The position numbers and the translations under genes were made by a program. Positions 1-7,590 of a DNA stretch of 15,636 nucleotides are shown one piece after another. Source of the DNA: UBA9547 sp044349205 (GTDB lineage Bacteria; Bacteroidota; Bacteroidia; Cytophagales; UBA9547); assembly GCA_044349205.1 (NCBI GenBank), contig JBIKRJ010000036.1, positions 1 through 15,636 of the forward strand. Direction: 5' to 3'. Each line of letters begins with the position of its first letter. The first letter of the stretch is position 1. Below the pieces are notes generated by a model that was not told where the DNA came from, did not search any database, and saw only the letters and a program-made list of their open reading frames with translations.

Positions 1-319
1 CCAAAGATTTTACTCTGCCATGGTATAAGTATCCACTGCGGTCGAATACTATTTCTTTCACTCCTTTTTCTAGCGCTTTTTTGGCAATATTGATGCCTAC
101 AACTTTTGATTGCTCTACTTTGGTGGAACCTTTGGCTACCTTTTCTTTTTTAGAGGAAGTGCTTGCTAATGTGATTCCTTTAGTATCGTCAATCAATTGC
201 GCATGAATGGAAGAATTGCTACGAAAGACTGATAACCTAGGTCTTTCAGATGTACCCTTCACTTTCTTCCTGATGCGTCTTTTAATTCTTGTTCTTCGGT
301 CTTCCCTAGTGATTGCCAT
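1..319 (-). CDS. rplR: 50S ribosomal protein L18 (3' end cut by window edge)
   Basis: Large-subunit protein that binds 5S rRNA together with L5 and helps dock it in the central protuberance. I read this gene from the minus strand: the start is the ATG at 319-317 and the protein opens MAITREDRRTRIKRRIRKKV, the usual basic L18 N-terminus. The middle reads RPRLSVFRSNSSIHAQLIDD and the last visible part is FDRSGYLYHGRVKSL, both typical of the family. About 106 codons are present. A normal L18 has about 115-120 residues, so only the last dozen or so lie beyond the window. It follows rplF by 7 nt and has no Shine-Dalgarno sequence. Translation of the next spc genes presumably continues to the left. 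Confidence 0.95.
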   Translation of the reverse strand, partial: MAITREDRRTRIKRRIRKKVKGTSERPRLSVFRSNSSIHAQLIDDTKGITLASTSSKKEKVAKGSTKVEQSKVVGINIAKKALEKGVKEIVFDRSGYLYHGRVKSL

Positions 320-326
320 GATAAAA

Positions 327-881
327 CTATTTAGCTGATGTCTTACCTGCTTTTCTTCTTACTTGCTCACCTACAAACCTTACACCTTTTCCTTTGTATG
401 GTTCAACTTTTCTTAGTGAACGTATTTTAGCAGCAATGTGTCCAATAAGTTGTTTGTCGATACTTTCTAAAGTTACTGTAGGATTCTTACCCTTTTCGGT
501 AAGTGTACTAACAGTCACTTCTTTGGGTAACACAAAGAATATACCGTGTGAGTATCCCAATGCAAGCTCTAGAACATTACCGGTAGATGAAGCTTTAAAA
601 CCAACACCCACCAACTCTAAATCAACTTTGTATCCTTGACTAACACCAACTACCATATTATTGATAAGAGAGCGATATAAACCGTGCAAGGATCTGTCTA
701 CTTTATCTTCTGAAGGTCTTTCTAAAGTAACCTTTGCTCCTTCAACATTTAGCTTGAAACTAGGGTGTATTTTTTGGCTTAAAGAACCTTTAGGACCTTT
801 TACCGACACCATGTTTTCACTATCTAAAGCGATTTCAACTTTAGAAGGAAGTTCAATTATTTTTTTGCCTATACGTGACAT
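327..881 (-). CDS. rplF: 50S ribosomal protein L6
   Basis: Large-subunit protein near the sarcin-ricin loop and the elongation-factor binding region. At 184 aa it has the normal length and consists of two similar alpha/beta domains. The N-terminus MSRIGKKIIELP and the C-terminal block KVEPYKGKGVRF near residues 157-168 are the strong family marks; the basic tail ends GKTSAK. It starts 9 nt after the rpsH stop and ends 7 nt before rplR, so it sits inside the spc transcript. Nothing is unusual. The short ORFs on the opposite strand here are shadows. Confidence 0.97.
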   Translation of the reverse strand: MSRIGKKIIELPSKVEIALDSENMVSVKGPKGSLSQKIHPSFKLNVEGAKVTLERPSEDKVDRSLHGLYRSLINNMVVGVSQGYKVDLELVGVGFKASSTGNVLELALGYSHGIFFVLPKEVTVSTLTEKGKNPTVTLESIDKQLIGHIAAKIRSLRKVEPYKGKGVRFVGEQVRRKAGKTSAK

Positions 882-890
882 GAAAAATTT

Positions 891-1289
891 TTAATATACA
901 TAGCATAAAACTTCTCCACCTACATTCATTTGGCGTGCTTCTTTATCGCTAAGTACACCTTTTGACGTAGATAAAATGGCTATACCTAAGCCATTCAAAA
1001 CACGAGGAAGCTCCTCGTTGTGAACATACTTACGCAAACCAGGTTTACTTACTCTTTCAAGATTCAAAATAGCAGGCTTTTTGGTAACTGAATCATATTT
1101 AAGAGCAATTTTGATTACTCCTTGAACAGCATTGTCTTCAAATTTGTAACTGAAGATATAACCCTTGTCGTAAAGTACTTTGGTAATCTCCTTTTTTAAG
1201 TTAGAAGCAGGGATTTCGACCACTCTATGACGAGCTTTCGAAGCGTTCCTAATTCTAGTTAAATAGTCTGCTATTGGATCTGTTAACAT
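891..1289 (-). CDS. rpsH: 30S ribosomal protein S8
   Basis: Small-subunit assembly protein that binds the central domain of 16S rRNA. In E. coli S8 also represses the spc operon by binding its mRNA; whether that holds here cannot be judged from sequence. The protein is 132 aa (E. coli about 130). It opens MLTDPIADYLTRIRNA and ends with the signature STSKGVLSDKEAR followed by GGEVLCYVY. Its start is preceded by a 65-nt gap, unusually long for this cluster, and that gap carries a Bacteroidota-type promoter motif. rpsH, rplF and rplR may therefore have their own transcript as well as read-through from upstream. Confidence 0.97.
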   Translation of the reverse strand: MLTDPIADYLTRIRNASKARHRVVEIPASNLKKEITKVLYDKGYIFSYKFEDNAVQGVIKIALKYDSVTKKPAILNLERVSKPGLRKYVHNEELPRVLNGLGIAILSTSKGVLSDKEARQMNVGGEVLCYVY

Positions 1290-1321
1290 CTTGTAAATCT
1301 TTCAAATTTTCAAAAGGGCTG

Positions 1322-1351
1322 CAAAGATAGTGAGTTTAGTTTAAAAAACAA
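1322..1351 (-). promoter_or_regulatory. Internal promoter ahead of rpsH
   Basis: Read on the minus strand: a -33-like TTG at 1351-1349, a 19-nt spacer, then TATCTTTG at 1329-1322, an exact match to the Bacteroidota -7 consensus TAnnTTTG. The predicted start of transcription near 1316 leaves a leader of roughly 25-30 nt before the rpsH ATG at 1289. The motif lies wholly in the gap between the rpsN stop and rpsH. It shares the continuation TTTGCA and a CCC run with the rpsL and rplC promoters, but lacks the matching GGG. Confidence 0.7.
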
Positions 1352-1354
1352 GCA

Positions 1355-1624
1355 CTACCAGCTTGCTTTCGTTATTCCTGGAATTTTTCCAGTTGAAGCC
1401 ATTTCACGGAAAACGTTACGACAAACGCCAAACTTTCTCATATAACCTTTTGGTCTTCCAGTCAATTTGCATCTGTTGTGCAACCTAACGGGAGAAGCAT
1501 TCTTAGGAAGCTTATCCAAAGCAGCATAATCACCTTTGGCTTTTAACTCGGCTCTTTTAGTAGCGTACTTGGCTACCATTTTCTGCCTTTTCAATTCCCT
1601 AACTTTTACTGATTCTTTTGCCAT
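1355..1624 (-). CDS. rpsN: 30S ribosomal protein S14, zinc-independent (C-minus) type
   Basis: Small-subunit head protein that binds 16S rRNA near S3 and S10. At 89 aa it is the long form. The conserved core NRCKLTGRPKGYMRKFG (residues 50-66) and the end GKIPGITKASW are diagnostic. The short zinc-binding form has two CxxC pairs; here only C52 and C68 remain, so this is the form that does not need zinc. It begins 3 nt after rplE, so it is part of the upstream transcript. It is followed by the internal promoter for rpsH. Confidence 0.97.
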   Translation of the reverse strand: MAKESVKVRELKRQKMVAKYATKRAELKAKGDYAALDKLPKNASPVRLHNRCKLTGRPKGYMRKFGVCRNVFREMASTGKIPGITKASW

Positions 1625-1627
1625 AAC

Positions 1628-2182
1628 TTATTTTTTTTGATTGGCGAAGGGCATTCCAAATGATTTCAATAACTCTAAACTTTCCTCGTCTGAATTGGCG
1701 GAAGTAACGATGGTAATGTCCATACCTGTTATCTTGTTTACCTTGTCGATACTTATTTCCGGAAAAATTATTTGTTCTTTGATGCCCAAAGTATAATTGC
1801 CTCTGCCATCGAAACCTTTTTCGCTTACGCCTTTGAAGTCGCGCACTCGAGGCAAGGCAACAGCCATCAACCTGTCAAGAAATTCGTACATCCTGTCGCC
1901 ACGCAAAGTAACTTTGGCACCAATTGGCATATTTTCTCTTAACTTGAAGTTAGAAACCGCCTTTTTGGATTTGGTTGCGACAGCTTTTTGGCCAGTGATA
2001 GTGGTAAGTTCTTCTACACCCACATCAACCAATTTTTTGTCGGTAACCGCTATACCAATGCCTTTATTTATGCAGACCTTCGTGATTTTAGGCACTTGCA
2101 TAATAGATTTATAGTTGAACTTCTCTTTTAAAGAAGGTACTATCTCTTTTAAGTATGTTTCTTTAAGCCTAGGAGTTGCCAT
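1628..2182 (-). CDS. rplE: 50S ribosomal protein L5
   Basis: Binds 5S rRNA in the central protuberance and contacts the P-site tRNA. The length (184 aa) is normal. Recognisable parts are the N-terminal RLKETYLKEIVPSLKEKF, the central block MPIGAKVTLRGDRMYEFLDR, and the C-terminal half with GRGNYTLGIKEQIIFPEI. It lies 2 nt after rplX and 3 nt before rpsN, which suggests coupled translation. In E. coli the rplE start is where S8 binds to repress the spc operon; no such structure was looked for quantitatively here. Confidence 0.97.
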   Translation of the reverse strand: MATPRLKETYLKEIVPSLKEKFNYKSIMQVPKITKVCINKGIGIAVTDKKLVDVGVEELTTITGQKAVATKSKKAVSNFKLRENMPIGAKVTLRGDRMYEFLDRLMAVALPRVRDFKGVSEKGFDGRGNYTLGIKEQIIFPEISIDKVNKITGMDITIVTSANSDEESLELLKSFGMPFANQKK

Positions 2183-2184
2183 AA

Positions 2185-2502
2185 TTAGGATAAGAATGTA
2201 TTTGTCTTCTTAGAAAATCTTTGAAGCTTACCGTTATTATTCAGCTTACGACCAATTCTAGTGGGTTGTCCATTTGAGGGATCTATGACCATCAAATTGC
2301 TGATGTGAATGGATGCTTCTTTTTTCTCAATGCTTCCGTTAGGATTTTGAGCAGTAGGTTTCAAGTGCTTGGTAACCATATTCACTCCTTCTACGATTGC
2401 TCTTTGTTTGTCTGGCATCATTAAAGTAATCTTTCCTTCTTTTCCTTTAGAATTTCCAGAAATCACTTTAACCAAATCACCTTTTTTAACGTGGAATTTC
2501 AT
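2185..2502 (-). CDS. rplX: 50S ribosomal protein L24
   Basis: Early-assembly protein of the large subunit that sits near the tunnel exit. The 105-aa protein starts MKFHVKKGDLVKVISGNSKG, the KOW-type motif seen at the start of all L24 proteins (about residues 3-30). It continues with the expected VEGVNMVTKHLKPTAQNPNG block. It begins 11 nt after the rplN stop and ends 2 nt before rplE. The sequence before the ATG is A/T-rich, with no Shine-Dalgarno element. Confidence 0.97.
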   Translation of the reverse strand: MKFHVKKGDLVKVISGNSKGKEGKITLMMPDKQRAIVEGVNMVTKHLKPTAQNPNGSIEKKEASIHISNLMVIDPSNGQPTRIGRKLNNNGKLQRFSKKTNTFLS

Positions 2503-2513
2503 CTTTGTAATGA

Positions 2514-2882
2514 TTATAAAACTTCAGGAGCTAGCGATACTATTTTCATGAACTGCTTCTCGCGAAGTTCTCTGGCCACGGGGCCAAAAATACGAGTACC
2601 TCTAGGTTCATCATTGTTGTTTAAAAGAACAGCTGCATTGTCGTCGAAACGAATGTACGAACCATCTGGTCTTCTGATTTCTTTTTTAGTTCTAACAACC
2701 ACTGCTTTTGAAACAGTGCCTTTTTTAACGTTTCCAGAGCTGATAGCCGATTTGATGGCTACAACAATTTTGTCACCTACTGAAGCATAACGCTTACCGG
2801 TACCTCCCAACACTCTGATGCAAAGTACTTCTTTAGCACCGCTATTATCTGCAACAGCTAGTCTTGATTCTTGTTGGATCAT
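2514..2882 (-). CDS. rplN: 50S ribosomal protein L14
   Basis: Large-subunit interface protein that forms bridges to 16S rRNA. At 122 aa it has the exact usual length. It opens MIQQESRLAVADNSGAKEVL, and the central GTVSKAVVVRTKKE and C-terminal GTRIFGPVARELRE blocks are highly conserved family motifs. It follows rpsQ by 2 nt and precedes rplX by 11 nt. Overlapping plus-strand ORFs here are shadows of this very conserved gene. Confidence 0.98.
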   Translation of the reverse strand: MIQQESRLAVADNSGAKEVLCIRVLGGTGKRYASVGDKIVVAIKSAISSGNVKKGTVSKAVVVRTKKEIRRPDGSYIRFDDNAAVLLNNNDEPRGTRIFGPVARELREKQFMKIVSLAPEVL

Positions 2883-2884
2883 GA

Positions 2885-3139
2885 TTATTTCGCTTTTTCG
2901 ATGATTTCAACCAGTCTCCACCTTTTGTTTTTACTGAGTGGCCGGGTTTCACTTATTTTTACAGTATCACCTATGTTGCATTCGTTTTTCTCGTCATGCG
3001 CCATAAGTTTGGTTGTTTTTTTCATGAATTTTCCATACATGGAATCCATTACCTTTCTTTCGATAGAAACAGTGATGGATTTCTCCATCTTGTTGCTCAC
3101 CACCTTACCAATTCTTTCTTTTCTTGCGTTCCTTTCCAT
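2885..3139 (-). CDS. rpsQ: 30S ribosomal protein S17
   Basis: OB-fold protein that binds 16S rRNA early in 30S assembly. The 84-aa length is typical. The N-terminal RIGKVVSNKMEKSITVSIER and the later CNIGDTVKISETRPLSKNKR match S17 closely; the second is the PROSITE-like S17 signature. It starts 14 nt after the rpmC stop and ends 2 nt before rplN. Confidence 0.97.
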   Translation of the reverse strand: MERNARKERIGKVVSNKMEKSITVSIERKVMDSMYGKFMKKTTKLMAHDEKNECNIGDTVKISETRPLSKNKRWRLVEIIEKAK

Positions 3140-3153
3140 TTTGAATAGGATAT

Positions 3154-3345
3154 TTATTTTCTAGTATTGAGTTCAGTAAGCAATCTGGCAATGTCTTTTC
3201 TCAAAAACTTCATTCTCATGGGGTTTTCGATTGGAGAGATTGCATGAGCAAACTTCAACTTCGCCAATACTTCTTTGTCTTCTTTCACCTTTGCAACAAT
3301 TTGATTATTGCTTAGGGATTTTATGTCTTTAATATCAGATTTCAT
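3154..3345 (-). CDS. rpmC: 50S ribosomal protein L29
   Basis: Small two-helix protein beside L23 at the tunnel exit, where targeting factors and chaperones dock. It has 63 aa. The C-terminal helix with NPMRMKFLRKDIARLLTELN is the family mark; the N-terminus MKSDIKDIKSLSNNQIVAKV fits Bacteroidota L29. Its ATG overlaps the rplP stop by 4 nt (3342-3345, ATGA on the minus strand), a classic arrangement for translational coupling. Confidence 0.95.
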   Translation of the reverse strand: MKSDIKDIKSLSNNQIVAKVKEDKEVLAKLKFAHAISPIENPMRMKFLRKDIARLLTELNTRK

Positions 3346-3764
3346 GAGCCTTGCAATTCTCTTTTAACTACAAACTTGGTCTTTAGTGGAAGTTTCATCG
3401 CTGCCAAACGCAAAGATTCTTGCGCCACATCCAAATCAACTCCTGATGATTCGAAAAGGATAGTACCCGGTTTTACCACTGCCACCCAATATTCAGGTGC
3501 ACCTTTACCTTTACCCATACGCACTTCGGCAGGTTTTTTGGTTATAGGCTTGTCAGGGAAAATACGAATCCACATTTGGCCTTCTCTTTTCATGGCACGA
3601 GAGATGGCAATACGAGCAGCTTCAATCTGACGGCTAGTTATCCAGCCAGCTTCTAATGCTTTTATCGCGTAACTTCCAAAAGAAATTTCAAAACCTCTAG
3701 TTGCGTTGCCGCGGTTTCTGCCTTTCTGTGCTTTTCTGTATAATGTCCTTTTGGGCTGTAACAT
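3342..3764 (-). CDS. rplP: 50S ribosomal protein L16
   Basis: Large-subunit protein near the A-site tRNA elbow, needed for late 50S assembly. It has 140 aa (E. coli 136). The start MLQPKRTLYRKAQKGRNRG and the block RIFPDKPITKKPAEVRMGKG are diagnostic. R82 in VRMGKGKG aligns with E. coli R81, the arginine that is hydroxylated in that species; whether it is modified here is unknown. It lies 14 nt after rpsC and overlaps rpmC by 4 nt. Confidence 0.98.
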   Translation of the reverse strand: MLQPKRTLYRKAQKGRNRGNATRGFEISFGSYAIKALEAGWITSRQIEAARIAISRAMKREGQMWIRIFPDKPITKKPAEVRMGKGKGAPEYWVAVVKPGTILFESSGVDLDVAQESLRLAAMKLPLKTKFVVKRELQGS

Positions 3765-3778
3765 GACCTAAATGCTAA

Positions 3779-4522
3779 TTACTTTTTGGTTCTTTTCTTG
3801 AATGCACCTTCAGGTCTTCTTTTGCCTGCTGGTTGATTGCTTGAAGATTGTTGGCCAGAAGCACTAACTACTCCTACATTCGGCGATAGGTCGCGTTTGC
3901 CATACACTTCACCTTTGAATATCCAAACCTTTATACCAATTTTACCATAAACCGTTTGTGCTTCAGAAACTGCATAATCTATGTCGGCTCTGAGCGTGTG
4001 AAGCGGGATACGACCTTCCTTGTATTGTTCGGTACGCGCCATTTCGGCACCAGCCAAACGACCAGATAGCTTTACTTTGATACCCAAAGCACCAACTCTG
4101 ATTGTACTAGCAATGGATTGTTTCATAGCCCTACGATAAGAAATCCTTCCTTCCAATTGTTGAGCAATGGACTCGCCTACCAATTTGGCATCAAGCTCTG
4201 GTCTTTTAATCTCGAAAATGTTGATTTGAACTTCCTTGTTGGTAAGTTTCTTTAACTCTTCTTTGATTTTATCAACCTCTCCACCACCTTTTCCAATTAC
4301 AACTCCCGGACGAGCAGTATTGATGGTAAGAATTATCCTTTTTAATGTTCTTTCAATCACAATTTTAGCTATGCCTCCTTTTGGAATCCTAGCATAGATA
4401 TACTTGCGTATTTTTTCGTCTTCGATGAGTTTGGCATCAAAAGTTTTTCCACCGTACCAGTTGGACTCCCATCCTCTGATAATGCCTAAACGAAAACTTA
4501 CAGGATTGATCTTTTGTCCCAT
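3779..4522 (-). CDS. rpsC: 30S ribosomal protein S3
   Basis: Head protein of the small subunit lining the mRNA entry channel, with a role in unwinding mRNA. The protein is 247 aa. The N-terminal MGQKINPVSFRLGI is invariant in the family. A KH domain follows, with its GKGG loop at residues 77-80, then the C-terminal S3 domain with GRLAGAEMARTEQYKEGRIP. The last 25-30 residues are a low-complexity Ser/Gln/Lys tail ending KKRTKK, a common lineage-specific extension. It starts 5 nt after rplV. Confidence 0.98.
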   Translation of the reverse strand: MGQKINPVSFRLGIIRGWESNWYGGKTFDAKLIEDEKIRKYIYARIPKGGIAKIVIERTLKRIILTINTARPGVVIGKGGGEVDKIKEELKKLTNKEVQINIFEIKRPELDAKLVGESIAQQLEGRISYRRAMKQSIASTIRVGALGIKVKLSGRLAGAEMARTEQYKEGRIPLHTLRADIDYAVSEAQTVYGKIGIKVWIFKGEVYGKRDLSPNVGVVSASGQQSSSNQPAGKRRPEGAFKKRTKK

Positions 4523-4527
4523 CCTAA

Positions 4528-4884
4528 TTAATTTATAGAAGTATTAATGGTGTCAACTACTATGGTTACATGATTTGAACGCTTCCTGATTCGGTAAGCC
4601 CTACCTTGAGGAGCAGGCCTGAATCTTTTCAGAATTCTTCCACCATCCACATAAATAGTTTTCACATATAGGCTTGATTCGTCAAGACGTTCGCCATCAT
4701 TTTTTTGTTGCCAATTGGAAACAGCGGAAATCAATAGTTTTTCAACTTTTTCAGCCCCAACTTTAGGTTCGTACTTCAAAAGACCTAGGGCAATGTTTAC
4801 TTTTTTGCCTCTGATCATATCTGCTACCAACCTCATTTTACGAGGTGAAGTAGGTACATTTTTAAGTATTGCTTTGGCTTCCAT
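4528..4884 (-). CDS. rplV: 50S ribosomal protein L22
   Basis: Large-subunit protein whose long beta-hairpin lines the narrow part of the exit tunnel beside L4. It has 118 aa. NVPTSPRKMRLVADMIRGK (residues 9-27) and the hairpin and strand region around residues 82-110 (GGRILKRFRPAPQGRAYRIR) are typical. The hairpin looks complete, with no deletion of the kind seen in macrolide-resistant mutants. It lies 5 nt from both neighbours, rpsS and rpsC. Confidence 0.97.
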   Translation of the reverse strand: MEAKAILKNVPTSPRKMRLVADMIRGKKVNIALGLLKYEPKVGAEKVEKLLISAVSNWQQKNDGERLDESSLYVKTIYVDGGRILKRFRPAPQGRAYRIRKRSNHVTIVVDTINTSIN

Positions 4885-4889
4885 CTTTC

Positions 4890-5171
4890 TTATTTTTTGC
4901 CAGTTTTGTCTTTCTTGGCAGCGTGACCTCTAAAGTTCCTGGTTGGAGAAAACTCACCAAGTTTGTGGCCAACCATGTTATCTGTTACAAAAACAGGAAT
5001 AAACTTGTTTCCGTTATGCACAGCAAAAGTGTGTCCAATGAAATCGGGTGAGATTGTAGATCTGCGTGACCAAGTCTTAATAACCGATTTCTTGCCTGAA
5101 TCATTCAGCGCAAATACTTTATTTTCTAGCCTAAAATCAATGTAAGGCCCTTTCTTTATCGAACGTCCCAT
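4890..5171 (-). CDS. rpsS: 30S ribosomal protein S19
   Basis: Small-subunit head protein near the A-site finger; it forms a complex with S13. It has 93 aa. The start MGRSIKKGPYID and the block DNMVGHKLGEFSPTR (from residue 64) are diagnostic, and the C-terminus is a Lys-rich tail. Its ATG shares one base with the rplB stop (TAATG around 5171), so ribosomes can stop and restart in place. Confidence 0.98.
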   Translation of the reverse strand: MGRSIKKGPYIDFRLENKVFALNDSGKKSVIKTWSRRSTISPDFIGHTFAVHNGNKFIPVFVTDNMVGHKLGEFSPTRNFRGHAAKKDKTGKK

Positions 5172-5995
5172 TACTTCCTCTTAGAAATAATTAATGAATC
5201 TGAATATTTATTTGGTTTCCTAGTTTTAAGACCCTTAGTGTACAAGCCTTTTCTAGACCTAGGGTGACCACCTGAGGCTCTTCCCTCGCCACCGCCCATA
5301 GGGTGATCTACAGGGTTCATCACAACGGCTCTAACTCGAGGGGTACGTCCTAACCAACGACTTCTACCAGCTTTTCCAAGAGTCACGTTAATGTGGTCGG
5401 CGTTGGAAACAGTACCTACAGTAGCACGGCATGTTGTCAACACCAAGCGAATTTCGCCAGAAGGTAATTTGATGCTAGCGTATTTCTCGTCGCGACCTAC
5501 CAACTGGGCATAACCACCAGCACTGCGTGCTAGTGAACCACCTCTACCAGGCTTTAATTCAACATTGTGAATGAAAGTACCCAATGGTATTTCAGAAAGA
5601 AAAAGAGAATTTCCTAAATCGGGAGAAACACCTTTTCCAGAAATTACTGTTTGTCCAACTTTTAAACCATTAGGGCAAATGATATATCTTTTCTCACCAT
5701 CTACATAGTGAAGAAGCGCAATGCGTGCTGAGCGGTTTGGGTCATATTCCACTGTTGCTACTTTTGCAGGCACTCCATCTTTGTCTCTTTTGAAATCGAT
5801 GATGCGGTACATTTTCTTGTGCCCGCCACCTATGTAACGCATTGCACGCTTACCACTGTTGTCCCTACCACCCGATTTACCAACAAACGTTAGTAGACTT
5901 TTCTCAGGAGTAGACGTAGTGATGTCCTCGAACGTAGGAGCAATCCTATGTCTTTGTCCAGGTGTGGTCGGTTTCAGTTTTTTAATAGCAGCCAT
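5171..5995 (-). CDS. rplB: 50S ribosomal protein L2
   Basis: One of the largest and most conserved 50S proteins, needed for subunit joining and placed near the peptidyl transferase centre. Its 274 aa is the usual length. It carries the N-terminal RNA-binding OB-fold and SH3-like domains and the signature NPVDHPMGGGEGR. H231 in this signature aligns with E. coli His229, the residue long studied for peptidyl transferase function. The C-terminus is rich in Arg and Lys. It lies 11 nt after rplW and overlaps rpsS by one base. Confidence 0.98.
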   Translation of the reverse strand: MAAIKKLKPTTPGQRHRIAPTFEDITTSTPEKSLLTFVGKSGGRDNSGKRAMRYIGGGHKKMYRIIDFKRDKDGVPAKVATVEYDPNRSARIALLHYVDGEKRYIICPNGLKVGQTVISGKGVSPDLGNSLFLSEIPLGTFIHNVELKPGRGGSLARSAGGYAQLVGRDEKYASIKLPSGEIRLVLTTCRATVGTVSNADHINVTLGKAGRSRWLGRTPRVRAVVMNPVDHPMGGGEGRASGGHPRSRKGLYTKGLKTRKPNKYSDSLIISKRK

Positions 5996-6006
5996 TCTCT
6001 TGCTTA

Positions 6007-6294
6007 TTAAATATTGGAATAAATGTCAATGACCTCTCCTTTCGTAAGGGTAACTACAGCTCTTTTCACAGAAGACACTCTGCCAGTAAGTGCTTTAGTT
6101 TTCGTCATTTTAGTTTTAGTCTTGCCAGCAGTAACATACGTATTAACGCTTTCCACGTTAACTCCGTATTCCTTCTCTACAGCATTACGTATCTCAATTT
6201 TGTTGGCAGACTTATCTACTACAAAAGTATATCTGCCCTTCTCGTTGAGTTTAGCAAACTTTTCAGTAATAACAGGCTTTATGATAACAGACAT
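6007..6294 (-). CDS. rplW: 50S ribosomal protein L23
   Basis: Tunnel-exit protein that is the docking site for trigger factor and SRP. At 95 aa it shows the L23 layout: IIKPVITEKFAKL at the start, KIEIRNAVEKEYGVNVESVN in the middle, then a basic loop and the strand RAVVTLTKGEVIDIY. It begins 4 nt after rplD. The ATG is preceded by an A/T-rich stretch without a Shine-Dalgarno motif. Confidence 0.97.
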   Translation of the reverse strand: MSVIIKPVITEKFAKLNEKGRYTFVVDKSANKIEIRNAVEKEYGVNVESVNTYVTAGKTKTKMTKTKALTGRVSSVKRAVVTLTKGEVIDIYSNI

Positions 6295-6298
6295 ATTA

Positions 6299-6931
6299 TT
6301 AGCTAATTAAGTTAATGAGTGTATCAAGAGCATTGGCACCTACCACAAGTTTTTGGGCGTTCATAATTTCATAGGTGTTTGCCTCTGAAACAGGAAGCAC
6401 TTTGGCATTTGGAATATTTCTTGAAGATAAATTGATGTTATTGAGGTGCTCGTTTTCGGACAACAAAAACAATGTTTTGCTATCTTCTACTTTTAGATTT
6501 TTTAGAATACTGATAAATTCTTTTGTCTTGGGTGTATTCAAAGAAAAATCTTCTAAGAAAATGAGGGCGTTATCTTTGAGCTTGTGTGCCACAGCCGATC
6601 TTCTGGCCAAGTGTTTCACCTTCTTGTTTAGCTTGAAATCGTAGTTGCGAGGGCGAGGTCCGAAAATACGACCACCACCAACAAACACACCAGATTTTAT
6701 GCTACCAGCTCGGGCGCCACCAGTACCTTTTTGTTTTTTGATTTTTTTGGTAGAATAGCTTACCTCAGCCTTTTCTTTAGCCTTGTGAGTACCTTGTCTT
6801 TGTGCTGCTAAGTAATGTTTTACATCCAACCATATAGTGTGGTTGTTTGGCTCAGCCTCTGAAAGAAGTGTAGGAACAGAAATCTTCTTACCTGTTTCTT
6901 TACCTTGAATATTTACAATTGCGAAATCCAT
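6299..6931 (-). CDS. rplD: 50S ribosomal protein L4
   Basis: Globular protein on the 50S surface with a long loop that reaches the exit tunnel. It has 210 aa. The tunnel loop covers about residues 45-100 and includes KQKGTGGARAGS (from residue 67) and GGGRIFGPRPRNY, both strongly conserved. In E. coli L4 represses the S10 operon through the leader ahead of rpsJ. Here rpsJ lies in a different transcription unit and the leader ahead of rplC is short, so that mechanism is unlikely to exist in the same form (inference). It starts 1 nt after rplC. Confidence 0.97.
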   Translation of the reverse strand: MDFAIVNIQGKETGKKISVPTLLSEAEPNNHTIWLDVKHYLAAQRQGTHKAKEKAEVSYSTKKIKKQKGTGGARAGSIKSGVFVGGGRIFGPRPRNYDFKLNKKVKHLARRSAVAHKLKDNALIFLEDFSLNTPKTKEFISILKNLKVEDSKTLFLLSENEHLNNINLSSRNIPNAKVLPVSEANTYEIMNAQKLVVGANALDTLINLIS

Positions 6932-6932
6932 C

Positions 6933-7553
6933 TTATTTCTCGAGAATGACGTAACTATTTATAGCACCTGGCACTGAGCCACTTACTAAAACCAAATTTT
7001 TGTCAGCCATAATTTTGAGAACTCTCAAATTCTGTACTGTAACTCTATTTCCTCCCATTCTTCCTGCCATTCTCACACCTTTGAATACGCGTGAAGGGTA
7101 TGAACATTGTCCAATAGAACCAGGATGGCGACCTCTGTTATGTTGGCCGTGTGTTTGACCACCAACACCTGCAAAACCGTGTCTTTTTACTACGCCTTGA
7201 AAACCTTTTCCTTTAGAAGTGCCAATGGCGTCTACAAAATCTCCTTCTTCGAATAGGTCGGCGGCCGATAAACTATCGCCCAAATTGACACTCTTTTCAA
7301 AAGATTTAAATTCAACCAATTTGCGCTTTGGCTCTGATTTGGCTTTTTTAAAGTGCCCCATCATTGATGCAGTCACATTTTTTTCTTTTGCATTATCGTA
7401 TCCCAATTGGATAGCTTCGTACCCGTCTGTTTCTAAAGTTTTGATTTGAGAAACCACACAAGGGCCAAGTTCTAATAATGTACATGGAACAACTTTACCT
7501 TCGGTTTCGAAGATTCTTGTCATCCCAATTTTTTTCCCAATAAGACCTAACAT
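6933..7553 (-). CDS. rplC: 50S ribosomal protein L3
   Basis: Early-assembly 50S protein whose extension approaches the peptidyl transferase centre. It has 206 aa. The start MLGLIGKKIGMTRIF and the extension HPGSIGQCSYPSRVFKG are diagnostic. E. coli L3 is methylated on Gln150 by PrmB; the aligned residue here is S151, so that substrate glutamine is missing. rplC is the first gene after a promoter-bearing 130-nt gap and so opens the S10-spc transcript. No Shine-Dalgarno sequence is seen before its ATG. Confidence 0.98.
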   Translation of the reverse strand: MLGLIGKKIGMTRIFETEGKVVPCTLLELGPCVVSQIKTLETDGYEAIQLGYDNAKEKNVTASMMGHFKKAKSEPKRKLVEFKSFEKSVNLGDSLSAADLFEEGDFVDAIGTSKGKGFQGVVKRHGFAGVGGQTHGQHNRGRHPGSIGQCSYPSRVFKGVRMAGRMGGNRVTVQNLRVLKIMADKNLVLVSGSVPGAINSYVILEK

Positions 7554-7590
7554 GATCGTGTAAAGATTAGGTTTTTAGTTTTTAAAAGAC

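Noticed and set aside
1290..1321. rpsH leader as a third copy of the CCC-loop-GGG leader hairpin
   Set aside because: It has the CCC run after TTTGCAG but no matching GGG, so only a weak CTTT/AAAG stem is possible.
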